Notes: a model not told the origin generated them from the sequence alone. A DNA stretch of 64,000 nucleotides from Bog-756 sp963812885 (GCA_963812885.1 CAWEWZ010000007.1:372001-436000); one strand, 5' to 3'; counted from the stretch's first letter, positions 1-9,143 are shown. Translations and numbers: made by a program.

Positions 1-1
1 G

Positions 2-184
2 ATGGACCACGTCATGGTGGAGAGCGACTATCCCCACGCCGATTCGACCTGGCCCGACACCCAGGCGGTCATGCAGTCGACGCTGGGCGGTCTGGACGAG
101 GCCGACCTGCGGATGGTGGCGGCGGGGAATGCCGCCCGCCTGTTCCGCCATCCCCTCCCGCCGGCCGACGACTGGCGCGGCTAG
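2..184 (+). CDS. Amidohydrolase family protein, C-terminal fragment
   Basis: Only the last 60 residues are inside the window; the gene enters from the left edge. The segment DHVMVESDYPHADSTWPDT followed by a short helix ending NAARLF is the usual C-terminus of amidohydrolase-2 (TIM-barrel, metal-dependent) proteins, where the Asp in ESDYPH is normally a metal or catalytic ligand. Family members include decarboxylases and hydrolases acting on aromatic or CoA-pathway acids; the substrate cannot be judged from this piece. It converges on the leftward VOC gene, with stops 10 bases apart. Confidence 0.75.
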   Translation: MDHVMVESDYPHADSTWPDTQAVMQSTLGGLDEADLRMVAAGNAARLFRHPLPPADDWRG

Positions 185-193
185 GGCCGCACC

Positions 194-578
194 CTATCCG
201 ATCTCCCCCTCGGCGAGGGTCTCCTGCTGGATCTCGATGGTGTTGCCGGCCGGGTCGGTGAACCAGATCTGGACGGTCGTCCCCTGGGCCCCCTCCACGT
301 AGGGGATGCCCGCCTGCTCCAACTCGGCCACCGCCCCCTCGAGGTCGGTCACCGCCAAGCACACGTGCGGGCCGGCCGGCCGGATCGGGCCCGGTCCGGC
401 CGGGGCATCGACCAGGTGGAGCTGGGCGTTCCCGACGCCGAACCAGTGCCCGTCGATACCGGGGATCTCGGGTCGGTCCTCGTCGTGGCAGGTGGAAGAG
501 GCGTCGGTAGAACTCGACGCTCTCGGCCAGCTCCCCTTCGACGTTCATGCTGTGGTGCAGGGTGCGGGTGACCTTCAC
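194..578 (-). CDS. VOC (glyoxalase/dioxygenase superfamily) protein, frameshifted
   Basis: A one-domain vicinal-oxygen-chelate protein of about 127 residues. The N-terminal part reads TRTLHHSMNVEGELAESVEF. After one extra base near 487 it continues in another frame through GIDGHWFGVGNAQLHLVDAP, HVCLAVTDLEGAVAELEQAG and WFTDPAGNTIEI, the classic second half of the fold with its metal-ligand region. It starts at GTG, preceded by GGAGG 8 bases upstream, 46 bases after the Gfo/Idh gene, so the two are probably co-transcribed. VOC proteins include isomerases, epimerases and dioxygenases; no substrate is indicated. The break is probably a sequence error because both halves keep family residues. Confidence 0.7.
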
Positions 579-624
579 CGCCGTGCCCTCCGGCGGTCGG
601 GGTGGCCGGGGCCGGACCGGCTGA

Positions 625-1738
625 TCACTGGGGCCACCCGTCGGGTATCACCGCGCCGGAGATGGACCGTGGGTCGACCGGCTGATGGGTCTTCCCCGCC
701 TGGTAGACGGCGAAGCAGAGCTGGAGCGCCTTGATGGCCTCGGTCGGGCTCATCTCGGCGGGGACGCCGTCGACGAGGGCGTCGACGAAGTGGTGGGAGG
801 CCCGCTTGAAACCCTCACCCCAGTCCGCGTCGACGGTGGGGAAGCTGGTGGTGGTCTCCGTGCCGTGCGTGCCGTCGTAGAGGACGACGGCGGGCAGGTC
901 CAACATCTCCCCGGTGCACCGGGTCACCCACAGGAAACCCTCGTCCCCCTGGACCTCGAAGAATTCATCGGCTCCGTAGTAGCTGCTTCGCAGCCACATC
1001 CGGGGTGCGTAGGTGACGTCCATGGTCCCGAGGATCTCCGGGTCTTCGTACTCGAAGATGGAGGCGCAGGGCTCGAAGTAGTAGTCCCGCCGTCGGACCA
1101 CGGCCTGGACCGAGACGATGTCCTGGTCGAACAGCCACAGGGCCACCGCGTACTTGTGGATCATGTCGTCGAACAGGTGGCCGCCGGGGCTCTCCGAGGT
1201 CATCCGCCAGACGTAGCCGTCGGCCTGCAGGCCGGCCTGGAAGGCGGAGTCGGTCTGACCCACCACCGTCTTCATGCGCAGATTGGTCGGCTTGCCGATG
1301 GCGCCCTCGGCGATCAGGCGCTTGGCCTGTTCGAGCGGCGGATAGTGGCGGAAGCACTCGCTGACCCGGAGGATGAGGCCGGCCTCCTCGGCCGCGGTGG
1401 CCATGGCCCGGGCCTCGGTGACCGAGTTGGCCAGGGGCTTCTGGCACGAGACGTGTTTGCCGGCGGCCAGCGCGGCCAGCACGTGGCCGTGGTGGAGGTT
1501 GGTCGGGGTCAGGATCTCGACGGCATCGATGTCCGGATCGGCCAGCATGGCGTTCAGATCGGTGTAGGAGGCGGGTGCTCCCCAGCGCTCGGCCGCCGCC
1601 GCCGCCCGGCCCTCCACCGGGTCGCAGACCGCTGCCACCTCGACACCGCTCGTCTTCGAGGTAGCCGGCCACGTTGAGCGAGGCGATGTTGCCGGCCCCG
1701 ACGATTCCGATGCGCGGATGGTCGATCTTTGCTGACAT
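625..1738 (-). CDS. Gfo/Idh/MocA family NAD(P)-dependent oxidoreductase, frameshifted
   Basis: About 370 residues, normal for the family. The N-terminal Rossmann segment RIGIVGAGNIASLNVAGYL and the EVAAVCDPVEGRA strand are separated by one extra base near 1642. The EILTPTNLHHGHVLAALAAG and HVSCQKPLANS segments carry the family EKP-type motif as QKP, followed by the C-terminal substrate domain. These enzymes oxidise or reduce sugars, inositols and related polyols. The ATG at 1738 lies 7 bases after a TATCCT -10 box, so translation is probably leaderless. A CTGACG-type palindrome (1732-1747) covers this start, suggesting that a repressor competes directly with initiation. The likely downstream partner is the VOC gene. 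Confidence 0.8.
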
Positions 1739-1751
1739 GGACGTCAGGATA
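1732..1751 (-). promoter_or_regulatory. Leaderless promoter overlapped by a CTGACG-type operator
   Basis: Reading leftward, a TATCCT -10 box (1751-1746) is followed by 7 bases and the ATG of the Gfo/Idh gene. The 16-bp site CTGACG-TCCA-TGTCAG (1747-1732) begins at the last two bases of the -10 box and contains the start codon. Arms match the window consensus CTGACG/CGTCAG at 11 of 12 positions. Confidence 0.55.
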
Positions 1752-1784
1752 TCGCCGACCGGTCGGCGGGCACGGATCCGGCCA

Positions 1785-3367
1785 TCACCGGGACCCCGGA
1801 TAGCCGCCGCCCCCGTAGCGACGGTCCAGGGCGTCGTAGTCGACGGCCCAACCCTGTCGGGGAAGCTCGTCGGCGAACTCCACCAGGCTCGGCTTCTTGT
1901 AGGAGGCGATCCGGGCCCGGCAGTGCTCGATGAGCTCGGGGCCGGTGACCTCGGCCCCGGGACGGAGGACCACCACCGCCAGCACCCGCTGGGTCCAGCG
2001 CTTGTCGGGGACGCCGATGATCGCCGCCTCGCGGACCGCCGGGTGCTGGAGCAGGCACCCTCCACCTCGGCGGGGTAGATGTTCTCGGCGGCCGACTTGA
2101 CGATGCGGGTCAACGGGGCGACGAAGGTGAGCGAGCCGTCGCCGTGGCGACGCCCGAGGTCGCCGGTGTGCCACCAGCCCCCCCGGAACCGCTCGGCGTT
2201 GAGCTGGGGACGGTCGTGGTAGCCGTTGGTGACGATCGGGCCCCGGGCGACGATCTCGCCCGTCTCGCCGATGGGCACCTCGGCCCCGTCCGGGTCCACG
2301 ATCCGGACCTCGGCCCACGGGGAGGGCCGGCCGCTGGTTCCTTCCGTCCCGATACCCAGGGCGTTGTAGGTGAGCATGCCGGTCACCTCGGTCTGCCCGT
2401 AGCCGGCCGGGTGCAGACCCCACGGGCTGTCGTCCACCTCCACCATGGCGTTCCACGCCGGGCTGCCCCCGAAGGTCCGGAGCGAGGAGAGGTCGTAGCG
2501 GCCGCCGGCGTTGACCGCCATGATCTCCTCGGCCGTCGGCCCCATGACGAAGCCGTAGGTGCAGTGCTCGGCCTCGATGACCCGGCACAGCTCCTCGGCG
2601 TCGACCCGCCGGGTGAGCACGTTGGTGCCGCCCATGGCGAAGGTGGCGAACGTCGTCATCAGGGTGGCCATGTGGAACATGGGTCCCGAGTTGAGGTACG
2701 CGGTCTCGCCGGTGATCCGCTGCACCATGGCCACCGTCCCCGCCTGGGTCAGGATCGACCGGTGGGAGAGCAGCGCACCGTTGGGGGTCCCGCCGAACGC
2801 ACCGGTGTAGAGCTGCAGGACCGGGTCGGTGGGGGAGAGGCCCCCGGGCCACGCCTCCTCGGCGCCGGCGGCGGCGGCCCCGGCGGCCAGGAATCCTTCG
2901 TAGGTGTCCGGTCCGCCGGTCGCGTCGTGCTGCACCCACCGTGCCGTTCCCTCCCACCGGGACCGTGCCTCCTCGATGGTGTCGCCGATCTCCTCGCGCT
3001 GCCAGATCACCACCACCGGCCGGGCGTCGGCCAGCAGGGTGACCATCTCGGTGGCGCTCTGGCGCCAATTGGCCGGTACCACCACGGCACCGATCTTGGC
3101 GACGGCCAGCCACGTCTCGATCAGCCGATGGCAATTCTGGCCCAGCCACACCACCCGGTCACCCCGGGCCACTCCGGCCCCGACCAGGGCCCGGGCCAGC
3201 CGGTCGGTCCGGTCGTCGAGCTCGGGGTAGGTGAACCGGACCTCGCCGCACACGACGGACCGGATGTCGGGCCGGCTCCGACGGTGCTCGGCCAGGACGC
3301 CGGGCAATGTCATCTGGTGCACGGGGTCCGACGATCCGAGCTCGGCCCCGCCCGGCATCGGGCTCAC
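1785..3367 (-). CDS. Degenerate AMP-binding acyl-CoA synthetase-like protein, frameshifted
   Basis: About 527 residues of the ANL (acyl-CoA synthetase) fold: FTYPELDDRTDRLARAL near the N-terminus, GYGQTEVTGMLTYNALG (A5-like), WWHTGDLGR (A7) and NIYPAEVEG near the C-terminus. One missing base near 2057 moves the reading into CLLQHPAVREAAIIGVPDKRW. Two catalytic motifs are abnormal. The P-loop reads YTGAFGGTPNGA instead of the usual TSGTTGxPKG, losing the Lys, and the C-terminal ELPRQGWAVDYDALDRR lacks the usual GK catalytic lysine. Acyl adenylation may therefore be lost or altered. The suggested GTG start at 3367 overlaps the stop of the upstream ligase (GTGA). Confidence 0.75.
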
Positions 3368-4946
3368 CGGCCCCCCGGGGCGTCGGCCGGACCCTCCCCG
3401 TTGTTCTCGGTGAGCAGGGCCCGGAGCTCGTCCTTGACCACTTTGCCGGTGGCGTTCCTCGGCAGCTCGTCCACGAACTGCCACCGGCGGGGCACCTTGT
3501 AGGCGGCCAGCTGCTCCAGGGTGTGGGCCCGGAGGTCGTCGGGACCGGCCTGGGCGCCGGGGCGCAGGACCACGAAGGCCACCACGTCCTCGCCCAGCAC
3601 GGGGTGGGCGACGCCCACCACGGCGACCTCTCGGACCGCCGGGTGCAATTCGATCACGTGCTCGACGTCGGTCGGGTGGATGTTGTTGCCGCCGCGGATG
3701 ATGACGTCCTTGCTGCGTCCGACGATGTAGAGGTAGCCGTCCTCATCGACCCGGCCGAGGTCGCCGGTGACCAGCCAGCCGTCGACCCAGGTGCGGGCGG
3801 TGGCCTCCGGGTCGTCGAAGTACTCACGCGGGCGCCCGGGGATGCGCAGGAGGACCTGGCCCACCTCACCGGCGGCCACCGCCTCACCGTCGGGGTCGGC
3901 ACAGCGCACCTCGGCCGGGGGCAGTGGCTTGCCCACCGACCCCGGTCGCTTGACCGCCTCTCCCGGCGGCATGAGGCAGTAGACCGACCCGGCTTCGGTC
4001 ATCCCGTAATTGTTGGAGACCATGGCGGTGGGCATCCGCTCCTGGAACCGCTCCAGGACGAAGGGGGCCAGCGGGGCGCTGCCGACGGTGCAGATCTGCA
4101 CCGAGTCGAGCGCCGCGGTGTCGAAGCGCGGGTGGCCGAGGAGAAGGTTGGCCATGGCCGGGACCAGGAAGACGGCCACCGGACGTTCCTGTTCGACGGC
4201 GTCGAGCCACTGCTCGGCATCGAACCGGGGCATGTACAGCCCTCGCATGCCCAGCTTCATCGGTGTGTACACGAAGGAGAGCCCGGCGAAGGTGTAGGGC
4301 GGGCTGGCGTGCATCCAACCCCCGCCGTTCCAGGCCGGCTCGCTGAACGGGACGAGCGAGGAATTGTCGTGGCGGACGGCCACCGCCTTGGGATGTCCGG
4401 TGGTGCCCGAGGTGTAGAGGATGTCGGCCAGATCGGCCGGCTCCCGTGGTGTCTGGAAGTAGTCCGGCGGGCTGTCGAGGACCTCGGACCACGGCACCAC
4501 CCGCTGGTCGGTCTCCGGCGGGGTCGGATCCCGTCCCCGTCCCCGACGGCGGGCACGGCGATCACCAGCGCCGGCCGCCCCCCGGCATAGCGGTCGAGGA
4601 GGGACTCCTCGGCGAAGACCGCCCCGGCGCGGCAATGCTCGACCATGCGCTCGACCTCGGGCCGGGTCAGTTGCGGGTTGAGAGGTACGGCCACCGCTCC
4701 GGCGCGGTGGATGGCGGCATAGGCCACGATCCACCGGAGCAGGTTGGTGGGGTGGAGGTGGATGCCCACCGGGGAACCGGGCTCGACTCCGGCGTCGAGC
4801 AGCCCCCGGGCCAGTCGGCTGGCGTCGGCATCCCAGTCGGCGAACGTCAACGGGGAGCCGCCGAGCACCGTGTAGGCGGTCTGATCGCCATAGGAGAGCG
4901 CCATGGCATGCAGCTGCTCGGGGAGCAGTTGGGCCCCGGTGCTCAT
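3364..4946 (-). CDS. AMP-dependent acyl-CoA synthetase/ligase, frameshifted
   Basis: About 527 residues with all key ANL motifs: P-loop ILYTSGTTGHPKAVAVRHD, NNYGMTEAGSVY, VTGDLGRVDEDGYLYIVGRS and the C-terminal ELPRNATGKVVKDELR, which carries the catalytic Lys. One missing base near 4527 splits the first 145 residues (SYGDQTAYTVLGGSPLTFADW) from the rest. It should activate a carboxylic acid to its CoA thioester through an acyl-adenylate in the cytoplasm. It sits between an SDR 18 bases upstream and the degenerate ligase, whose start overlaps its stop, so one leftward operon of three genes is likely. The acid substrate is unknown; neighbours suggest a fatty, steroid or aromatic acid. Confidence 0.82.
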
Positions 4947-4964
4947 CGGGGTGAGGTCACCTCG

Positions 4965-5855
4965 TCACTTCTTCGGGCCGAGCAGCGCGTGGGCGGGCAT
5001 GCCCACCGGCTGGAGGTGCTGGCCGAGCACCTCGTGGAAGTGTTCGGCCACCTGGGACGGCGTCCACCCGCCGTCCTGGAACATGATGGCCACCTGCCGG
5101 GGAGTCTGGAAGATGGTGTAGCCGAAACCGGTGCGCCCGAAGATCTGGCCGTTGACGTCGGCGGCCGCCTCGGAGGCCAGATAGGCGATCAGCGGCGCGT
5201 TGAGGGCCGGATCCTGATCCGGGGGCGGTTCGGCGTCCTCGTTGAGCCCTGCGGTCATCCGGGTGGCACCGGCCGGGGCCATGCCGTTGACGGTGATCCC
5301 GTAGCGCCCGAGCTCGAGCGCCCAGACGAAGGTCATCCCCATGATGGCCGCCTTGGCCGCCCCGTAGTTGGTCTGCCCGAAGTTCCCGCGCAGGCCGGCC
5401 GACGAGGTGATGTTGACGATGCGTCCGTATCCGGCCTCCTTCATGAGGGGGGCGGCATGGCGGGCCGTGTTGAACGTCCCCTTCTGGTGCACGGCGACCA
5501 CGGCGTCGTAGTCGGCCTCGTCCATCTTCACCAACGTGCGATCGCGGACGATGCCGGCGTTGTTGACCAGGATGTCGATCTTCCCGAAGGTGTCGACGGC
5601 GGTGGCCACCATCCGGCCGGCGCCGTCGAAGTCGTCGACCCGGTCGCGGTTGGCCACCGCCTCCCCGCCCCGGCCCACGATCTCCTGGACGACCTGCTCG
5701 GCCGGATCTTCGTCCGTGCCGTCGCCGCCGAGAGAGACGCCGATGTCGTTCACCACCACGGCCGCGCCCTCGCCGGCCAGGCACAGGGCGATGGCCCGCC
5801 CGATGCCGCGTCCCGCGCCGGTGACCACTGCTACCCGTTCATCAAGCAAGCCCAT
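4965..5855 (-). CDS. SDR family oxidoreductase (hydroxyacyl-CoA dehydrogenase type)
   Basis: An intact 296-residue short-chain dehydrogenase/reductase. The NAD(P) motif VVTGAGRGIGRA is at residues 10-21, NNAG follows, then a catalytic Ser (ITSSAGLRG) and YxxxK as NYGAAKA. The C-terminal extension (QVAEHFHEVLGQHL) resembles SDRs linked to actinobacterial acyl-CoA or steroid pathways, and the partial SDR at the right edge of the window is a paralogue with the same ending style. The ATG follows TAGAGT by 6 bases with no Shine-Dalgarno sequence, so leaderless expression is likely. It is the first gene of the leftward operon with the two ligases. Confidence 0.88.
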   Translation of the reverse strand: MGLLDERVAVVTGAGRGIGRAIALCLAGEGAAVVVNDIGVSLGGDGTDEDPAEQVVQEIVGRGGEAVANRDRVDDFDGAGRMVATAVDTFGKIDILVNNAGIVRDRTLVKMDEADYDAVVAVHQKGTFNTARHAAPLMKEAGYGRIVNITSSAGLRGNFGQTNYGAAKAAIMGMTFVWALELGRYGITVNGMAPAGATRMTAGLNEDAEPPPDQDPALNAPLIAYLASEAAADVNGQIFGRTGFGYTIFQTPRQVAIMFQDGGWTPSQVAEHFHEVLGQHLQPVGMPAHALLGPKK

Positions 5856-5861
5856 CGGGCC

Positions 5862-5900
5862 ACTCTATGCGAACCTTCCGATCCCTGACGGTGGCGTCAG
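5862..5900 (-). promoter_or_regulatory. SDR promoter with perfect CTGACG-N4-CGTCAG operator
   Basis: A TAGAGT -10 box (5867-5862) lies 6 bases before the SDR start. The operator CTGACGGTGGCGTCAG (5885-5900) has two perfect 6-bp arms and falls at the expected -35 position of the leftward promoter, so binding there should block transcription. It also lies between the SDR and the rightward RidA-like gene and could act on both. Confidence 0.6.
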
Positions 5901-5979
5901 CCCCTGCCCGATGACGGCGATAGCATCTCGGTGTTCTGCCGGGGTGGTGCTCCGGCCCGTCCCTGGAGGTACCCGCACG

Positions 5980-6489
5980 ATGCCCGGCTCCGTCGAAATC
6001 GCCTCCGATGGGACCGCCGACGGCGACGGGCGGGTCCGGGCCCGGATCGCCGCCCTCGGGCTCCGGCTGCACGGCCCCCATCCACCCCACGACCCGCTCG
6101 ATGCCGTGGTCGTGCACGGCGGCGTGGCCCGGACGTCGGGCCAACTGCCCCGGGTCGACGGTGAACTGACCTGCATCGGAACCCTCGGCACGACGGTCAG
6201 CGTCGACGAGGGACATCAGGCCGCGGCCATCTGTGCCCTCAATGCCCTGGCCGTGTTGGAGGCGGAGCTGGGCACGCTCGACCGGGTGGACCGGGTGCTG
6301 TCGATGACCGGCTTCGTGGCCTCCGCTCCCGACTTCCACCGCCAACCCGACGTGGTCGACGGGGCCAGCCAGGTGCTCTACGACGTCTTCGGTGAGGCCG
6401 GCCGCCACACCCGGTCGGCGATCGGGGTGGCGGCCCTCCCGCGGGGCGGCGCGGTGGAGATCGAGTTGACCGTCTCCCTCCGCCCCTGA
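5980..6489 (+). CDS. RidA/YjgF-family protein
   Basis: 169 residues of the RidA (YjgF/YER057c/UK114) fold in its longer subgroup: VVVHGGVARTSGQLPRVDG, GHQAAAICALNALAVLEAE and the C-terminal RSAIGVAALPRGGAVEIEL, where Arg is the residue that binds carboxylates in deaminating RidA enzymes. Canonical RidA hydrolyses reactive enamine/imine intermediates; members of this subgroup are often found in catabolic clusters with other roles. The start is set by GGAGG at 5965-5969, ten bases before the ATG. It is followed after 32 bases by the RraA-like gene, so the two are probably co-expressed. Confidence 0.82.
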   Translation: MPGSVEIASDGTADGDGRVRARIAALGLRLHGPHPPHDPLDAVVVHGGVARTSGQLPRVDGELTCIGTLGTTVSVDEGHQAAAICALNALAVLEAELGTLDRVDRVLSMTGFVASAPDFHRQPDVVDGASQVLYDVFGEAGRHTRSAIGVAALPRGGAVEIELTVSLRP

Positions 6490-6521
6490 GAAACCGTCCC
6501 GCCCTCGGCAAGGAGTTCGAC

Positions 6522-7160
6522 ATGGATGACCACGAAACCATTGCAGTGCTCGGCGACCTGGGCGCGGCCACGCTGGGCGAGTCGGGGGCGCTGCCCATGC
6601 CGGGCCGGATCCGGCCGGTGTGGTCCGGGGCCTCGGTGGCGGCGCCGGCCTTTCCTGTCACCTGTACGCCCGGGGACAACCTGGCCGTCCATGTCGCCGT
6701 GGCCGCGGCGCCGGCCGGCTCGGTGCTGGTGGTCGACGTCGGTGACGTCCCCGACCGGGGCTACTGGGGCGAAGTACTGACCACCGCGGCCCAGGTCCGG
6801 GGTCTGGCCGGCCTGGTCATCGACGGCTGCGTCCGTGACGTGGCCGCCCTGGAGCGGCTGGCCTTCCCGGTGTTCTCGCGCGGGGTGGCCCTTCCGGGTG
6901 CCACCAAGAACAACCCCGGCCGCGCCGGACCGGCGGCCACCGTCGCCGGTGTGCCGGTGGAGGGCGGCGACTGGGTGGTCGGCGACATCGACGGGGTGGT
7001 CGTGGTCCGGGGTGCCGCCCTCGGTGAGACGATCGCCGCCGGTCGGGCCCGGGCGGCGGGCGAGACGGAGTACTTCGCCGCTCTCGGCCGAGGAGCCACC
7101 ACCGTCGAGCTCCTGCATCTCGACGCCTCGCTGATCGACCGGACCGGACCGGCGACCTGA
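6522..7160 (+). CDS. RraA/HMG-aldolase-like family protein
   Basis: 212 residues of the RraA-like fold shared by 4-hydroxy-4-methyl-2-oxoglutarate aldolases, oxaloacetate decarboxylases and the RNase E regulator RraA. The diagnostic segment LVIDGCVRDVAALERLAFPVFSRG carries the Arg-Asp pair that binds the oxo-acid and Mg2+, and VVGDIDGVVVV is the usual downstream strand. Actinobacteria generally use this fold as a metal-dependent lyase, so aldolase or decarboxylase activity is more likely than RNase E control. AAGGAG precedes the ATG. Its pairing with the RidA-like gene suggests joint handling of an oxo-acid or enamine intermediate. Confidence 0.78.
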   Translation: MDDHETIAVLGDLGAATLGESGALPMPGRIRPVWSGASVAAPAFPVTCTPGDNLAVHVAVAAAPAGSVLVVDVGDVPDRGYWGEVLTTAAQVRGLAGLVIDGCVRDVAALERLAFPVFSRGVALPGATKNNPGRAGPAATVAGVPVEGGDWVVGDIDGVVVVRGAALGETIAAGRARAAGETEYFAALGRGATTVELLHLDASLIDRTGPAT

Positions 7161-7180
7161 GGACGCCGGGCGGCGGCTCC

Positions 7181-7576
7181 TCAGTCGTCGTGGGTGGTGT
7201 AGTCGATCGGACCCGAGCCCTTGACGCCGATGGCGAAGCAGAAACAATGGATGGGTGCGTGGTCGGTGACCGGCCTCAGGCTGTGGACCTCGTCCGGCGG
7301 GATGTAGACAAGATCCCCCTGGGCGATGGGCCGGTCCTCACCGGCGATGGTCATGATGCCCCGGCCCCGCAGCACGTAGTAGAACTCGTGGGTCGGATGG
7401 GAGTGCGGGTGGACGTAGCCTCCGCCCTCCACTTCGAATTCGTTCACCAGTTCGAGGAATCCGCCGTCGGTCACCTCTTTGAACTCGCGGGAGTTGACCA
7501 TCCACCACACCGGAACCGTGCCGTTGTGCTCGACGACGGGGGCGACGTCTTCGATGTTGCGTACGTCCATCACCAT
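7181..7576 (-). CDS. Cupin domain protein
   Basis: 131 residues forming one cupin barrel. Motif 1 is HPHSHPTHEFYYVLRGRG, giving the His, His and Glu metal ligands, and motif 2 is GDLVYIPPDEVHSLRPV with the last His. Single-domain cupins of this type are metal-dependent isomerases, dioxygenases or ligand sensors; function is undetermined. I chose the ATG at 7576 because GAGGAG lies 5 bases upstream; an in-frame GTG further out lacks such support. It is divergent from the AllA-like gene, with only 86 bases between starts, so the two may share control. Confidence 0.78.
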   Translation of the reverse strand: MVMDVRNIEDVAPVVEHNGTVPVWWMVNSREFKEVTDGGFLELVNEFEVEGGGYVHPHSHPTHEFYYVLRGRGIMTIAGEDRPIAQGDLVYIPPDEVHSLRPVTDHAPIHCFCFAIGVKGSGPIDYTTHDD

Positions 7577-7662
7577 GTGGTCTCCTCTGTCCCCAGTCAC
7601 GTCCGATACCGGTGCCGATGTTAGGTTGAACCGTCACCTTAGATCGGCTCTGGAGCGTGGGA

Positions 7663-8163
7663 ATGGGTGAGGTCCGCCAGATTGCACCGGAACCACTGAC
7701 CGGCGAGGCCTGGGCCCCGTTCGGTTGGCTGCCGGTGGCCGACACCGATCCGAGAGACGGCGCCGAGGTGCTCGAATTCGCCTGGCACGATGCGCACGTG
7801 AACCTCATCGGCCACCGCCGGGACGAGGTGCCCGAGGTGCCCGGCGGCCTCCGTTGCCAGGTCCTGTTCCGGCACGCCACCCACACCCAGGTCCTGATGC
7901 CCTTGGATGTCACCGCGGTGGTGGTGGTGGCCCCGCCGGGATTGGACATGTCGTCTCCCGCCGATGCCGACCGGATCCGGGCCTTTTCGATCCCGCCGCT
8001 GTCCTCGCTGGTGCTGCACCGGGGGACGTGGCACTGGGGCCCGTACCCGGTCGGAGCCGATTCGGTGCAGCTGTTCAACGTCCAGGGGCGGCGCTACGCC
8101 GACGACAACGCCCGCGTCGACCTCGACGCCCTGGGGGCTCCGGTCGACGTGCTCATGGGCTGA
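7663..8163 (+). CDS. Ureidoglycolate lyase (AllA)-like protein
   Basis: 166 residues matching the AllA family cupin-like fold: PEPLTGEAWAPFGWL at the N-terminus, then LFRHATHTQVLMPLD, the central VVVVAPPG strand and LHRGTWHWGPYPVG, where the His residues are active-site positions in ureidoglycolate lyase. That enzyme splits ureidoglycolate to glyoxylate and urea in allantoin breakdown. No other allantoin genes are nearby, so a related lyase or an ureidoglycolate-type side substrate is possible. The ATG is 7 bases after TGGAG; an in-frame GTG at 7657 is too close to that site. Confidence 0.72.
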   Translation: MGEVRQIAPEPLTGEAWAPFGWLPVADTDPRDGAEVLEFAWHDAHVNLIGHRRDEVPEVPGGLRCQVLFRHATHTQVLMPLDVTAVVVVAPPGLDMSSPADADRIRAFSIPPLSSLVLHRGTWHWGPYPVGADSVQLFNVQGRRYADDNARVDLDALGAPVDVLMG

Positions 8164-8218
8164 CCGCCGGGATCGCGCCGCCCATCCGAGCCGCACGTCC
8201 CGGACCAGGTGCCCGGGA

Positions 8219-9109
8219 CTAGCCGTCCCCGCGGTCCGGTTCGACCGGGGTGAACAGGGCGCGGTGGACCATGGTGGTCAGGGTCTCCAGGGCCTCGTCG
8301 TCGACCGGCTGCCCCATGAAGTCGCGCAGGTAGTGGAACCGGTCGAGCATGGCCAGGACGGCCAGGCCGGTGACCTCGGGGCTGAGGTCGTCGGCCATCC
8401 CGGCCGCCGAGATCTGGGCGGACATCGCATCGGTCAAGGTGGACAGCGTGCGGCGGGTCCGGTCGGCCACCGAATCGTCCACCGTGGCCAGGTCGGTCCA
8501 CGACCGGAACAGGGGTGCATAGCGGAGCCACAATTTGGAGTAGTCGCCGATCCATTGGCGGAGATGCTCGCGGCTCTCGCCGTCCAGGGCCGTCCCCGCC
8601 TGGGTCAGGGCCCCGTAGAGCTCGGTGGCACTGGTGGCCACCTCGATGGTCAGGGCCCGGACCAGGTCGGACATGTTCGAGAAGTACAGGTAGAAGGTAC
8701 CGTGGGACATGTTGGCGATGTCGACGACGTCGTTGACCCTGGTGGCGTGGTAGCCGCGGCGGTCGAACGCCTCCATCGCCGCGTCGAGGAGCTTCTGCAT
8801 GGTCTCGCGGCCCTGGCTCCGGAGGGCGCGCTTGCTGGCCGGTACGCCGATCGGGCCTTTGGGCTCCGGAGGTGAGCCGTTCCCGGATTTGGCCGCCGCC
8901 ACGTTGGTCGGCGCCGTCGCCTTGGGGCCGGCCGATTTCTTCGATCGCGCCGTCCCCGGCGCCCGGGCCCCCGCCGCCAGCCCGTCCTTCCCGTTGGCTG
9001 GGGCGACCGGGCGGCCCGCGCCGCTCTTGGCCGGGGGCTTCTTCTTCGCCGGCTGCCCTTTCGATCCCGCTCGCGCCCTCGATCCCGAACGCCCTCCGTC
9101 AGTGACCAT
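8219..9109 (-). CDS. TetR/AcrR regulator with a long Lys/Ala/Pro-rich N-terminal tail
   Basis: 296 residues, about 90 longer than a usual TetR. Residues 1-95 are low complexity, rich in Lys, Ala, Pro and Gly (for example KGQPAKKKPPAKSGAGRP), like histone H1 or mycobacterial HupB tails. The HTH domain follows: ETMQKLLDAAMEAFDRRGY, RVNDVVDIANMSHGTFYLYF. The rest is a ligand/dimer domain. The ATG follows a TACCAT box by 9 bases and no Shine-Dalgarno sequence is evident. It is divergent from the CoA-transferase gene and may control it and itself. The tail could add non-specific DNA affinity; that is inference. Confidence 0.85.
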   Translation of the reverse strand: MVTDGGRSGSRARAGSKGQPAKKKPPAKSGAGRPVAPANGKDGLAAGARAPGTARSKKSAGPKATAPTNVAAAKSGNGSPPEPKGPIGVPASKRALRSQGRETMQKLLDAAMEAFDRRGYHATRVNDVVDIANMSHGTFYLYFSNMSDLVRALTIEVATSATELYGALTQAGTALDGESREHLRQWIGDYSKLWLRYAPLFRSWTDLATVDDSVADRTRRTLSTLTDAMSAQISAAGMADDLSPEVTGLAVLAMLDRFHYLRDFMGQPVDDEALETLTTMVHRALFTPVEPDRGDG

Positions 9110-9118
9110 GCCCGCTGA

Positions 9119-9143
9119 ATGGTAGTTCCAGGTTGGATAACCT
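9119..9143 (-). promoter_or_regulatory. TetR promoter and inverted repeat AGGTT-N4-AACCT
   Basis: TACCAT (9124-9119) is the putative leftward -10 box. Just upstream, AGGTTGGATAACCT (9130-9143) has 5-bp inverted arms and is placed to act as an operator for the TetR gene and the divergent CoA-transferase gene. Short arms keep confidence low. Confidence 0.4.

Noticed and set aside
965..3484. A single 839-residue frame on the minus strand joining the ligase and the Gfo/Idh N-terminus
   Set aside because: It arises from indels near 2057 and 1642 that join parts of two separate genes; ligase and oxidoreductase motifs fall in consistent separate frames once these are corrected.
7624..7632. GGTTGAACC inverted repeat between cupin and AllA-like genes
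   Set aside because: Only 4-bp arms with one central base; too short to call an operator, and spacing differs from AGGTT-N4-AACCT at 9130.
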